The notes under the pieces were generated by a model. That model was not told where the DNA came from. It saw only the letters and a program-made list of their open reading frames with translations, and made no database searches. Positions 22,993-32,600 of a DNA stretch of 64,000 nt are shown here, one piece after another. Every line of letters starts with the position of its first letter. Position 1 is the stretch's first letter. The DNA lies in the NCBI RefSeq assembly GCF_964355755.1, contig NC_092674.1:14639001-14703000 (forward strand). The letters run 5' to 3'. This stretch comes from Antedon mediterranea (Eukaryota > Echinodermata > Crinoidea > Comatulida > Antedonidae). Position numbers and translations under genes: made by a program.

Positions 22993-23118
22993 GTATGAAC
23001 AATTATAATTAAGTTCGTGACCCGTTAACAGCCTGAATTGTGTCATCAACAACATATATTTTTATATATATGTACAAATAAAAATATTTAAATTAATTTT
23101 CTTTTTAATTCTGACAGT

Positions 23119-23247
23119 TGTTATATATGCATGTTGTAACGACGCCTTTGGCGTGCCATAATTGTTCTCTCTCTTCTGAATAAATGTTCAGTTGTACACG
23201 CTGTGTTTAGAGCCCTTACTTTGCATTATAATTTATTATATACAACA
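23119..23247 (+). repeat. 5' LTR of the intact gypsy element
   Basis: 129 bp, TG...CA ends, with AATAAA (in CTGAATAAATG) as a likely polyadenylation signal. No canonical TATA box is obvious. Confidence 0.95.
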
Positions 23248-23265
23248 TAAATTTTGGCGACGAGG

Positions 23266-26200
23266 ATGAGCATGGCAGTTATAATAGGAAAGGTGGAAGA
23301 ATTTGATTCATCTTTAGAAGCTTGGGATTCGTATACCGAACGGTTAGATCAATATTTTGTAGCCAACAAGGTCGATGATGATCGGAAGGTACCGGCATTG
23401 CTTGCACTCATCGGACCGAAAACGTACACGCTACTAAAGAATTTGTGTTCACCGGAGAAACCAGCGACACTGTCTTACGCAGATTTAATTACAAAGCTCA
23501 CGACACATCTTTGCCCAAAGCCATCGGAAATCGCTGAACGATTTCGGTTCTACAAAAGAGAACAGCATAGCGGGGAAAGCATTGCTTCATACATTGCTGA
23601 ACTACGAAGGTTAGCCATTCATTGCAATTTCGGAAACACTTTGACCTCGACACTGCGAGACATTTTCGTCTGCGGGTTGCGTCAAGAGAACATTCAGAAA
23701 CGTTTACTGGCGGTTCATGACCTTAAATTAGATGATGCAATTAAAACCGCTGTAGCTATGGAAACAGCAAGTCGTGATGCTACAGAATTTCAGAAAACAA
23801 GGACACCAAATACTACAGGTGAGAGCAATGTAAATAAGTTTACTACAAAAAATTACCAATCTAAAAGACACCAAGGTCATAAACAAAGTAAAGCATCTAC
23901 ACACTGTTACAGATGTGGTAATACAGGCCATAAAGCTGATCGCTGCAGGCACATACATACTGTTTGCAATTACTGTTCCAAGGAAGGACATCTAGAAAAA
24001 GTATGCATGAAGAAAAAGAAAGACAATAATGTGTCAAAGCCTAACACTGGTAACCTTAAAAAGAATGTACAGTATGTACAGGGAGAGGAAGTCAACTATG
24101 AACCTATGCTATATGCAAATCATAAGTCAAAAGTGGAGCCAATTATAGTGGTTGCATCTATAAATGGAAAGAAAATCCCTATGGAATTGGACACTGGATC
24201 ATCAGTATCACTGATTCCAGAGTTGACCTACAAGAAAGCATTCCAGTCGTTACCATTACAGAAAACTACAATTAGGTTGAAAACATATTCTGGTGAGACT
24301 ATTGTACCAATAGGCATGCTAAATGCTAAAGTGTGTCTTAACAATCATGAAGAAATTGCAGAGTTATTGGTCGTTCCATTGAACGGACCAGCCTTATTCG
24401 GACGTGATTGGCTAAAGAAGTTTAAATTAGATTGGCATGAAATAAAAGCCATTGATGAGGCAAAAGCAACAACTAAAGGTCTGGATGAAATTTTAGAAAA
24501 ACATAAAGCTGTTTTTAAAGATGAATTGGGGAAACTGGAGAATATTAAAGCTAGTATCTACATCACTGAAAACAGCAAACCACAGTTCCACAAGCCAAGA
24601 AATGTCCCATATTCAATGAGGGACAAGGTCGAAAAAGAGCTTGGACGACTACAAAATCAAGAGATTATTAGCCCTGTGAAATACAGCGAATGGGCAGCTC
24701 CCATTGTACCTGTACAGAAGAAGTCAGGGCAAGTTAGAATCTGTGGTGACTTTAAAGTTACAATTAATCCTGTGATGAAAGTAGAACAGTACCCATTACC
24801 TAAAATAGAAGATATCTTTGCATCTCTAGCAGGAGGTCAGAAATTTACAAAAATTGACCTTAAACAAGCATATTTACAGATGGAAGTGGAAGACACTTCA
24901 AAGGAACTGTTAACTATTAATACGCATAAAGGGTTATTTAGATATAACCGACTTCCATTTGGTGTAGCCTCAGCTCCTGCAATCTGGCAAAGAGCGATGG
25001 ACCAGGTACTGCAAAATGTACCCTTTACATCTTGCATATTGGATGATATGATCATCAGCGGAAAAACAACTGAGGAACACTTAAAAAACTTGGACACAGT
25101 TTTAGAGAGATTAGAGAAATACAACTTAAGAGTAAATCGTGAGAAATGTGAGTTTTTCAAAGAGGACATCACATACTGTGGTCATGTGATAACTGAAAAA
25201 GGGTTACAGAAATCCCCTGACAAGATACATGCAGTTATCAATGCGCCAAAACCTGACAACAAACAGCAAATGCGATCATTCTTGGGTTTAATAAATTACT
25301 ATCGTAGGTTTTTGCCAAACTTATCGTCCATAGTCGCACCCCTGAATGAACTCTTACAAAATGAAAAAACTTGGAAATGGACAAATTCATGTGATGAAGC
25401 TTTTAAAGCGGTCAAAGAACTTATAACTTCAGACCAAGTTCTATGCCACTATAATCCTGAACTAACAGTTAAACTAGCCTGTGATGCATCGCCATACGGC
25501 CTTGGTAGCGTTCTTTCACATATTATGCCAGACGGAAAGGAAAGACCAATTGCATTTGCTTCTCGCTCCTTAACAAAAGCTGAAAAGGGCTATGCCCAAA
25601 TAGATAAGGAAGCATTAGGACTTTATTGGGGAATACAAAAGTTTCATACTTACCTGCATGGCCGACATTTTACTTTGGTTACAGATCATAAGCCGCTAGT
25701 AAGCATCTTGCATCCACAAAAGTCAATTCCATCAATGACTGCTGCAAGACTACAAAGATATGCCCTTTACCTATCTGGACATACATATGATATCGAATAT
25801 CGCAACACGCACGCTCATGGGAATGCTGATGGATTGAGTAGATTGCCTATACCTACAGATGTGATTGATTACGTCGATGAGGCATCTACATTCTACACCT
25901 CCCAGATTGAAAGGTTGCCGATATCAAGTACAGAAATACGGAAAGAAACACAGAAAGATCAGATTCTGTCACACGTATTAGATACTGTTTTAAAAGGGAC
26001 TAACAAACTTCCTGACAAAGAAGCGTACACACCCTACAAGCGCCGTCTTACAGAACTTACTTGCCATCAAGGGTGTTTAATGTGGGGAAATCGAGTACTA
26101 ATTCCAGATAGACTTCGTGCTGCTATTCTTAATGAAATACATGATGGACACATTGGGATTGTTAAGATGAAAAACTTAGCTCGCTCTTACATCTGGTGGC

Positions 26201-27243
26201 CTAACATTGATTGCGAAATTGAACAAGTTTGTAAATCTTGTATCGGTTGCCAGCAAACAAGCAAAATGCCAAAATCCGCACCAGTACACCCTTGGGAGTG
26301 GCCATCTGCCCCATGGGATCGCTTACATATAGATTTTGCAGGGCCATTCATGAACTCTATGTTTTTAATTGTTGTTGACGCCCATAGCAAATGGCCAGAA
26401 GTTTATCCAATGAGATCTACTACAGCACAACTGACTATTGAGAAATTGCGAATTATGTTTAGCCAATATGGTATTCCCAGACAAATTGTATCGGACAACG
26501 GTCCTCAATTTAAGTCGGAGGAATTTACAGATTTCATGAAAGCAAATGGTATTCGACATACCACATCATCCCCATATCACCCCAGAACAAATGGCCTAGC
26601 AGAGAGATTTGTGCAAACGTTTAAATTGGCCATTAAGCAAGCAAGAGGAAACAGTTGTTGTTCATTACAGCAACATCTGAGTACATTTCTGTTTAAGTAC
26701 AGAACAACTCCTCATACACTTACCAAGGAAACACCTGCAAAATTACTCTACGGACGCAATCTACGAACGCGTTTGGATCTTTTGAAACCGGATCTAACAG
26801 CTACTGTCTTGAAAGGTCAAGATCGTATGAAGTTTGCAAAACATTGTGGAACCAGTATCCGAGAGTTTCAACCCGGACAATCAGTAATGGTCCGTGATTA
26901 TCGTAACACAAACCAGAAATGGATACCAGCTCAAATACAAGGAAAAACTGGTCCACTATCTTACACAGTTGACACAGGACTTGGAACAGTATGGAGGCGT
27001 CATGCTGATCAACTACACCCAACTATGGTGAATGTCACTCCTACAGAAATATTCACCCAGGATGACCATGTTCCAGAAATACTAAATCCAACAGACGCTC
27101 CACAATCAGATAACCTTACTCGAAATGTTAACGCCGACACACCTGTTACAACTGGCAGCGCATCTCTTACACAAGAAACTGCACCCATACGTCGATATCC
27201 AAAAAGAAATAATATTCGCCCACCAAAGAGACTAGACTTGTAA
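23266..27243 (+). CDS. Gag-Pol polyprotein of the intact gypsy element
   Basis: About 1325 aa from the ATG at 23266; the frame is open slightly further upstream but has no earlier ATG. Domains in order: gag capsid-like region; two zinc knuckles (CYRCGNTGHKADRC near 23.90 kb and CNYCSKEGHLEKVC near 23.97 kb); aspartic protease (LDTGSSVSLI near 24.19 kb); reverse transcriptase (TKIDLKQAYLQME near 24.85 kb and the ILDDM catalytic box near 25.04 kb); RNase H (ACDASPYGLGSVL, near 25.48 kb); integrase zinc finger (H-x-H ... CxxC, 26.14-26.25 kb) and catalytic triad D (HIDFAGPF), D (SDNGPQF) and E (GLAERFV). It ends RPPKRLDL. All catalytic residues are present. Gag and Pol share one frame, so no frameshift signal is needed. 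Confidence 0.95.
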   Translation: MSMAVIIGKVEEFDSSLEAWDSYTERLDQYFVANKVDDDRKVPALLALIGPKTYTLLKNLCSPEKPATLSYADLITKLTTHLCPKPSEIAERFRFYKREQHSGESIASYIAELRRLAIHCNFGNTLTSTLRDIFVCGLRQENIQKRLLAVHDLKLDDAIKTAVAMETASRDATEFQKTRTPNTTGESNVNKFTTKNYQSKRHQGHKQSKASTHCYRCGNTGHKADRCRHIHTVCNYCSKEGHLEKVCMKKKKDNNVSKPNTGNLKKNVQYVQGEEVNYEPMLYANHKSKVEPIIVVASINGKKIPMELDTGSSVSLIPELTYKKAFQSLPLQKTTIRLKTYSGETIVPIGMLNAKVCLNNHEEIAELLVVPLNGPALFGRDWLKKFKLDWHEIKAIDEAKATTKGLDEILEKHKAVFKDELGKLENIKASIYITENSKPQFHKPRNVPYSMRDKVEKELGRLQNQEIISPVKYSEWAAPIVPVQKKSGQVRICGDFKVTINPVMKVEQYPLPKIEDIFASLAGGQKFTKIDLKQAYLQMEVEDTSKELLTINTHKGLFRYNRLPFGVASAPAIWQRAMDQVLQNVPFTSCILDDMIISGKTTEEHLKNLDTVLERLEKYNLRVNREKCEFFKEDITYCGHVITEKGLQKSPDKIHAVINAPKPDNKQQMRSFLGLINYYRRFLPNLSSIVAPLNELLQNEKTWKWTNSCDEAFKAVKELITSDQVLCHYNPELTVKLACDASPYGLGSVLSHIMPDGKERPIAFASRSLTKAEKGYAQIDKEALGLYWGIQKFHTYLHGRHFTLVTDHKPLVSILHPQKSIPSMTAARLQRYALYLSGHTYDIEYRNTHAHGNADGLSRLPIPTDVIDYVDEASTFYTSQIERLPISSTEIRKETQKDQILSHVLDTVLKGTNKLPDKEAYTPYKRRLTELTCHQGCLMWGNRVLIPDRLRAAILNEIHDGHIGIVKMKNLARSYIWWPNIDCEIEQVCKSCIGCQQTSKMPKSAPVHPWEWPSAPWDRLHIDFAGPFMNSMFLIVVDAHSKWPEVYPMRSTTAQLTIEKLRIMFSQYGIPRQIVSDNGPQFKSEEFTDFMKANGIRHTTSSPYHPRTNGLAERFVQTFKLAIKQARGNSCCSLQQHLSTFLFKYRTTPHTLTKETPAKLLYGRNLRTRLDLLKPDLTATVLKGQDRMKFAKHCGTSIREFQPGQSVMVRDYRNTNQKWIPAQIQGKTGPLSYTVDTGLGTVWRRHADQLHPTMVNVTPTEIFTQDDHVPEILNPTDAPQSDNLTRNVNADTPVTTGSASLTQETAPIRRYPKRNNIRPPKRLDL

Positions 27244-27412
27244 ATAGACATGAAACAAGAAGTTGATTTTAGTTGAACTTTATTATTCATTATTGCATTG
27301 AAAGATATTATACAGAAAACTTTGATTGAAACATTATAATTACGAATGATTACAGAACAGTACAGAACTCTAGAATCTAGTCTTTACTATTCTTAAAATG
27401 GTAGGGAGGATG

Positions 27413-27541
27413 TGTTATATATGCATGTTGTAACGACGCCTTTGGCGTGCCATAATTGTTCTCTCTCTTCTGAATAAATGTTCAGTTGTACACGCTGTGT
27501 TTAGAGCCCTTACTTTGCATTATAATTTATTATATACAACA
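27413..27541 (+). repeat. 3' LTR of the intact gypsy element
   Basis: Same 129 bp as the 5' LTR with no visible difference. The last base adjoins the ACAGT duplication that contains the host exon's splice-acceptor AG. Confidence 0.95.
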
Positions 27542-27545
27542 ACAG

Positions 27546-27832
27546 TGAAATCGTTTGTTGAGCTCACTAAGTTGTTGCTTGAAATACCGGGAGTAGAATT
27601 TATTTTGAGTCGTAAGTTCAACCAGGATCCGTTAGAACAGTATTTTTCTAAACAACGCAGTGCTGGAGGGCAAAATACAAATCCAGATATCACCCAGTTC
27701 TCCAACAATTATTTAATTTTACATGCTACTGGACGTTGCATCAAAGCTGCAAAAAGAGGAAATACAAGAAGAGAGGGTGAATCAGTCTCTAACTTGCTTG
27801 ATGGAACACCTTTGGCCAAGAAAAAGAAGTAA
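27546..27832 (+). CDS. P-type transposase, last exon
   Basis: It starts directly after the 3' target duplication of the nested gypsy element. The single leftover base from 22992 completes a Val codon, giving VKSFVELTKLLLE, then FNQDPLEQYFSKQRSAGG (the hallmark C-terminal block of P/THAP9 transposases), NPDITQFSNN and AAKRGNTRREG, and a Lys-rich end before TAA. The spliced protein would be about 862 aa, close to the roughly 900 aa of human THAP9. The acceptor AG still precedes it, but its native polypyrimidine tract now lies 4.4 kb upstream, beyond the inserted element. Confidence 0.85.
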
Positions 27833-28033
27833 AGTAAGACTAATAACATCGTACTTATTTTATTAAACTGGTAAATAAAAAAAAACATCATCATCATAGC
27901 CTAATATTAAAATATATAAAAAAACATGAAAACATTTTATCGCCAAGGAAAAACCAAATATACATTGGCTAATTTATGTCATGCTATATTCAATTGTTAT
28001 TAGTATGATGTAAAATCATTGTGCGTATTAATT

Positions 28034-29076
28034 TCATTTCTTTGTATTTGTCTTTTTAGGTAGTCTTTTTCTAAGAGGCTTTTCTGACTTATTTGTTTTT
28101 GTTTCTTCTTTTTTTCTTAGTATCAACATGTTTACTCGGACAAACGCAGTACAACGGATTTTAACAAAGTATTTTATCACCGTCGTCAGGAAGTGTGTAC
28201 TGGGTGCACCGTGGAGCTTTCCGTCGACAAGTGCGCACCACAACTGTTGTATCATAGCGTCGTTAATAACAATATTTATTATCTCGTCACTCATGCTTAA
28301 TGATTTGAATGTTAATATTTTCGAAACATGTAGTACTCGTCTAGTCAAAACTTCTACCCTCCTAAAGAAGATATAAACATTATGGTTGACTTTAAACAGT
28401 CCCCCTCTACTTTGCTTGTCAATCCATTTTTTTGAATACGTATAGAAGTTATCGCCGTCAGGTTCAACTCCTTCCTTCGGTTTCCCTTCCTTCCACGATG
28501 AGAGCATATGGCAGAGAGAAGAGGCTTTAGTGCCTTTAAACCGTTTAATCAACGCGAATGGAATGTAGCCAGCAACATACCGTATAACTTGTTCGTCTTT
28601 GGAAGTCAGTAGATCTTCATCCTGGTTATCCGTTTCTGTCGGTTTCTCGACTCGGTTCCGTTCAGCCACAATATTGGCGTACATTGTCCTCATCACATAA
28701 CTGTAAAGTATATCTGATACTCTACATTTTCTGCCACATAATGTTTTCCAATGTTGAAAAATGTCTTCATCCTTAGATATAAGTGAATTCAATTCCCTGA
28801 ACATGCATTCATTAGCTTCTGGTCCTAAAAATGTATTGTCACCGCTGGTAACCACAGTCCACAACTTTCTTGTTGTTTTCCGAGCGAATTCTGTAAATGT
28901 TGACATATTACCTGTTAAGATCTGTGCCGCTATTTCTTGCGCTATTTCGGCGTTAGGAAACGAGCCACTGAACATCGGATGCGATTTGATTGACAATACA
29001 GACGTTCGTAAATTTTCGTTGGCAAACTCCAATGCCTCGTCCCCGCTATACACGTTTTCGGGGCGTTTCATTTTAC
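28034..29076 (-). CDS. PHD-finger protein of the P-type transposon, exon 2
   Basis: This exon follows acceptor TTTATTTAG on the minus strand; its first bases complete a Gly codon with exon 1. It encodes about 347 residues after the PHD finger: YSGDEALEFANENLRTSV, a Trp/Leu helical stretch, QVIRYVAGYIPFALIKRF, KKWIDKQSRGGLFKVN, VYIFFRRVEVLTRR and a Lys/Arg-rich C-terminus. I recall similar VRYVAGYI / RGGLF-x-V proteins as multicopy genes in invertebrates, always unnamed. It has no transposase-like acidic triad. It is convergent with the transposase, whose stop is only about 200 bp away. A role as accessory DNA/chromatin factor for transposition is inference. Confidence 0.75.
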
Positions 29077-29443
29077 CTAAATAAATGTAAATACAAATAA
29101 ATTATAGGCTTCACAAAACATTAGTGGAAATCGGCATGCTTAAACTTATATCCCACTTATGTTTTCCCACCCCATTTATTATGCTAGACGTTTTTAGCCA
29201 TTAAAATTAATCTTAAATACACTTTTTTTTTTAAATTTTTGATATATTTGTTGTCGTTTTATTAGTTGTAGTAGTAGTAGTTGTATGACTGATTTCATTT
29301 ACACGTAAAATAAAAGGCAATCCAAATAAAATATATAAGCCTAATTAATAGTTTTATATCAACATTTGAAGAGTTTTGTATATGTCTGCTAAACAGAATA
29401 TTGTAGTTGAATTCATTACTTTTTTACAATCATAAAAGCTTAC

Positions 29444-29756
29444 CTTTCTTTAGTTTTTGGGTGTGCAAATTATCTGTAGAAATGGCGGATTCGGTGCAAA
29501 CGTAACATTTCCATTGGCCCTTCGGTAGAGAGTCTTGTGTTACTCCAACGCAACGAAAATGGTACCATTTCAAACATTTGGGATTTTCGCACCCTATCAT
29601 TTCTGCATCATCTTTTTCTTTACAAACACAATTAAACTCGTCTGTCACATCTTCGTCACCGGAATTAAAGCTTAAATCTTCTAATTCAAAATCTAAATCG
29701 GAAAAGTCGGACTCGTAGTAAAAGTCGTCTTGTGCAGTTTTCTTAGGACGCGTCAT
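29444..29756 (-). CDS. PHD-finger protein of the P-type transposon, exon 1
   Basis: Starts at the ATG at 29756 and ends at a donor (AAAG|GTAAGC); with exon 2 it gives a 451-aa protein with frames matching exactly across the 367-bp intron. Residues 10-40 are strongly acidic (DFSDLDFELEDLSF). Residues 43-87 form a complete PHD finger: C43-x-C45, C56, C61, H66-x2-C69, W82, C84-x2-C87. PHD fingers read histone H3 tails (established). A chromatin-targeting partner of the transposase is a natural hypothesis. Position inside the TIRs makes it part of the transposon, not a host gene. Confidence 0.82.
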
Positions 29757-30602
29757 TTTGATGAATGTTGGATTGAACTGATTGCAGTATACTATATACT
29801 AGGCCTACCTGCATTATTTATAACATCTTGGACGCATATAAACTGTATTTGACACCTTAGCGCTTACAGACAATTAGATATAAATTGTTATTATAGAGAA
29901 CAAAAGCTATAGACTATACACCATTTCAGCCTTTACGATCATGAATACGGTACTTTACATTGCATTGCAATATAAACAAGACCGTATTTATAAGTATTTT
30001 TTTATTTTTGAAAACATATAAAATACAACCAAGATTAGGATTAATCTACAACGATCGTACTCTAATATTTAGGCCTAAATTTATCCTCGTAGGCTTAGGC
30101 CCTAAAAACCATGGAGTAAAAAATTATTTTTATTATTTGGTCAAGGAAAAAATACGTCTTTATGAAACTCATTAATCCATCATTATAATAAGTTGTCTGG
30201 AGAGAAATTACCAACATTAATACACAGTAAAACCGTATAAATATAATTCCTTAATAGGTGCCGCATAAAACTCGTATTATTTATTTGTTAATAAAAAGTT
30301 ATCCAGTAGAATGGCGCTGCTTTTTTATAAAATAAACAAGATCGGAATATAAGTTCAGTACACCATCACACAGTATAGCACACCTTTCACGCTTGAACGC
30401 ACATCGCCTAGCAAGAGTATTGTGACGTCCTAACACGACCTAATACGCATGTGTACTTTACACCAAAATTGACCGCGGGCAGTAAACATTGTAATCTTTG
30501 CTAATTGGGTTACGTAACGGCAGTGTTTAGTACCTATTAAATAGTCATTACAAGCATAGCCTTAAGGAAGCGGTAAACACGATGAACTGACTGAACTATT
30601 CA
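29757..30602 (-). other. Upstream region of the PHD gene inside the transposon
   Basis: AT-rich sequence between the PHD gene start and the right TIR; it should hold that gene's promoter. The only marked element is TTACGTAACGG at 30510-30520, the counterpart of the left subterminal motif. Confidence 0.4.
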
Positions 30603-30633
30603 AGTTGTGTCTCCTCTTATTCTTTACTCCATG
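30603..30633 (-). repeat. Right 31-bp TIR of the P-type transposon
   Basis: Ends CTTTACTCCATG directly before the second copy of CTACAAC. It is an exact inverted copy of the left end. Confidence 0.93.
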
Positions 30634-30900
30634 CTACAACAGTCTATCACCACATCAACATTTACAGGAAAACAACAAATTTGCATCCTATTATGCTTGG
30701 TTCAGTGTTTTTACACTGGATGGACTTTTCGAGACCTACCAACGATGTTTATTGCATCTGCCATGTAAATTACATGGAACTGGAATAGGTGGGTCACAAG
30801 TCATGGGAAACAACTTAATATTTGGTTCAAACAAATGTCGATGTTACTATTAAAGGAAAGAATCATTAAAGAAAATCCTGATTTCTTAGAATACTACTGA
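30634..30900 (+). pseudogene. Transposase-like relic, right half
   Basis: Starts with the second CTACAAC and continues the relic interrupted at 17948: CAACATTTACAGGAAAAC, TTTGCATCCTATTATGC and ACTTTTCGAGACCTACCAA match the uninterrupted upstream copy at 17775-17870. A one-base deletion relative to that copy (CACTGGATGG versus CACTGGGATGG) adds a frameshift. Confidence 0.6.
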
Positions 30901-32150
30901 AAATTGGCCACAAATTTGTTAAAATACATAGGCCTACACTATTTTGGTACACAAATCAATTAATACATGGCTGCCGTTTGATTCAAACAACAATTCTTGC
31001 AAGAGCATTATTGTGGGAGGGCGGTATTTACTTGAACTATATTATGCCGCAGATGTATTTTTGGTGTTATACTATATAAGGTTACATGTACAAGTTTTCA
31101 GCGTAGTTCACCGGCGATAGAAGCTAGAGTAAGAGAAGGGTTTGAGACGTTGAAATATATTGTAGATAAATGAAAGAATATGAGTAATCCTCAGATCTCA
31201 TCTCAGTCCCCGTTAACCCCGTACAAGAACCAACAAAAACAAACTATCTGTTTGAAACATTTATTCTGGGACGGTGCGGCCACACGCCAATTACCATTAA
31301 CCCTATGCACATTCATCGTATAAATAACAAACCAACAAAAATAATTACAATCTTTGTTTCAGATGCCAAGGCATGTAAGCAAAATTAAAATTAAATAGTT
31401 TCTTTTTAAATTTAAATACCGTTCTGTTGAACGAACCAACAATATATGTATTAAAATTAAATATCTTAAGTGACTTTTGTTAAATCAATTATTATATCTG
31501 TGAAAACTTGTTACAGTACATGTTAACGTATAATTTAAAGAGCCGAAAGAAAACGTATGCTAACCATAACATCTTTCTAAATCACTCTTAACCTTGGGAT
31601 AGGCGAAAAACAAGAAAAATATCTGAAAATTCCTATCCGGCCCTGTGGTGGCGACCGAGTGCACCTATGTTGAATAACATTGATAAACTCTAAGGTTGAG
31701 AGCGACTGAAAATAATACATTAACATATTACAGTACCATGCGGTACCGTGCATGAAACGGGCATTTCGCTACCAATGTGGCAACCTATACTAATGTGACG
31801 GTCACACTAATCTACAGTAAGCCTGGACCACCGGTAGTGTTTTCATGATAACTACATGCCAACATCATGTTAAATGTTGTTTGGATATTTAATTGTTCGT
31901 TTCATGCAATTTATTTAGTAAAAAACTGCTAAATAAACAGTTCGTTTCATCAACCGGGCACTACCGGTCGTGTTGTTGTTTACGCGTTTTCACAAATGAT
32001 ATACGGTAATAATATTTCTATATTTAACTTGTTTCTAGTAAAAAAATAAATATTAATTCAATTTAACATTGTATTCTATTAATAACATGTATTTTATACT
32101 AATTTATATCATAAAAACACTACTTAATTTACCGGGCGTAGATTAGTACG
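30901..32150. other. No gene seen
   Basis: No supported coding sequence. A 245-bp segment around 31012-31257 begins TG and has LTR-like composition, but no partner or target duplication was found. CCGGTAGTG/CACTACCGG occurs as an inverted pair around 31835 and 31965 and may mark the ends of a very small element. Confidence 0.35.
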
Positions 32151-32345
32151 TGTTATATGATGGCACCATATATTATGATGTCGCCCTCTATAGTATGTAG
32201 GATACCCATAAGGCAACAGAGCTCTAAAACATGGCTTCAGTATAGAAGACCTCACGAATGATTGTGATAACAATGATGTCGAATAACTAAAGAATAAAAG
32301 CATTGTGTTACTAGAAACGTCTCTCATGTATTAAAGAATATTACA
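32151..32345 (+). repeat. 5' LTR of the defective gypsy element
   Basis: 195 bp, contains AATAAA near 32292. The TATA-like box reads TATAGAAG (from 32241) instead of TATAAAAG as in the 3' LTR, which could weaken the element's own promoter. TGGTGGCAACGG follows directly and is the presumed primer-binding region. Confidence 0.9.
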
Positions 32346-32600
32346 TGGTGGCAACGGTAGGATTGAAACATATAATAAAGTCAATCGATAAGCTATACTA
32401 GGCTAGAAGAATAAATAGGCTAGCGTACACGCCGCCGCACGAATAGAATAGTAAAACGTGTTGTTGAGAGTACACACGTGACGTGCGGAGAGAACTGAAT
32501 TGGATTTTGTATTCGGATAGCAGAAGGCAAAAAATAGCCCATACACATTTTGTTACCACTGTATACAACAACTGACAATATTAAAAAATTAATATTGATC

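Larger units (their letters stand above)
23119..27541 (+). mobile_element. Young, intact Ty3/gypsy LTR retrotransposon
   Basis: Two 129-bp LTRs, identical base for base as far as I can compare, begin TGTTATATATGC and end ATATACAACA. They bracket one long gag-pol frame. A 5-bp target duplication ACAGT (23114-23118 and 27542-27546) is perfect. A purine-rich GTAGGGAGGATG tract precedes the 3' LTR. Identical LTRs and an unbroken frame imply very recent insertion. The single-ORF layout, short LTRs and two CCHC knuckles suggest the Mag/SURL group known from sea urchins (inference). Confidence 0.95.
17949..30633. mobile_element. Two-gene P-superfamily DNA transposon with nested insertions
   Basis: Perfect 31-bp terminal inverted repeats (17949-17979 and 30603-30633, starting CATGGAGTAAAGAATAAG) are flanked by the 7-bp direct repeat CTACAAC (17942-17948 and 30634-30640). 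Inside are a plus-strand P-type transposase and a convergent minus-strand PHD-finger gene, with a MITE in the transposase 5' intron and a 4.4-kb Ty3/gypsy element in its last intron/exon border. Removing both nested insertions leaves about 7.4 kb. The Drosophila P element also has 31-bp TIRs beginning CATG (established), though its target duplication is 8 bp. The open reading frames look intact, but the gypsy insertion at a splice site probably silences this copy. Confidence 0.88.

Noticed and set aside
23254-23265. Upstream extension of the gypsy gag-pol start
   Set aside because: The frame is open, but its first codon there is TTG; the first ATG is at 23266, and the upstream bases lie in the primer-binding leader.
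20294-27832. Domesticated host THAP9-like gene
   Set aside because: The gene lies between perfect TIRs with a perfect target duplication and an identifiable empty site, so it is still part of a transposon copy.
31012-31257. Possible solo LTR
   Set aside because: TG start and LTR-like composition only; no flanking duplication and no matching copy in the window.
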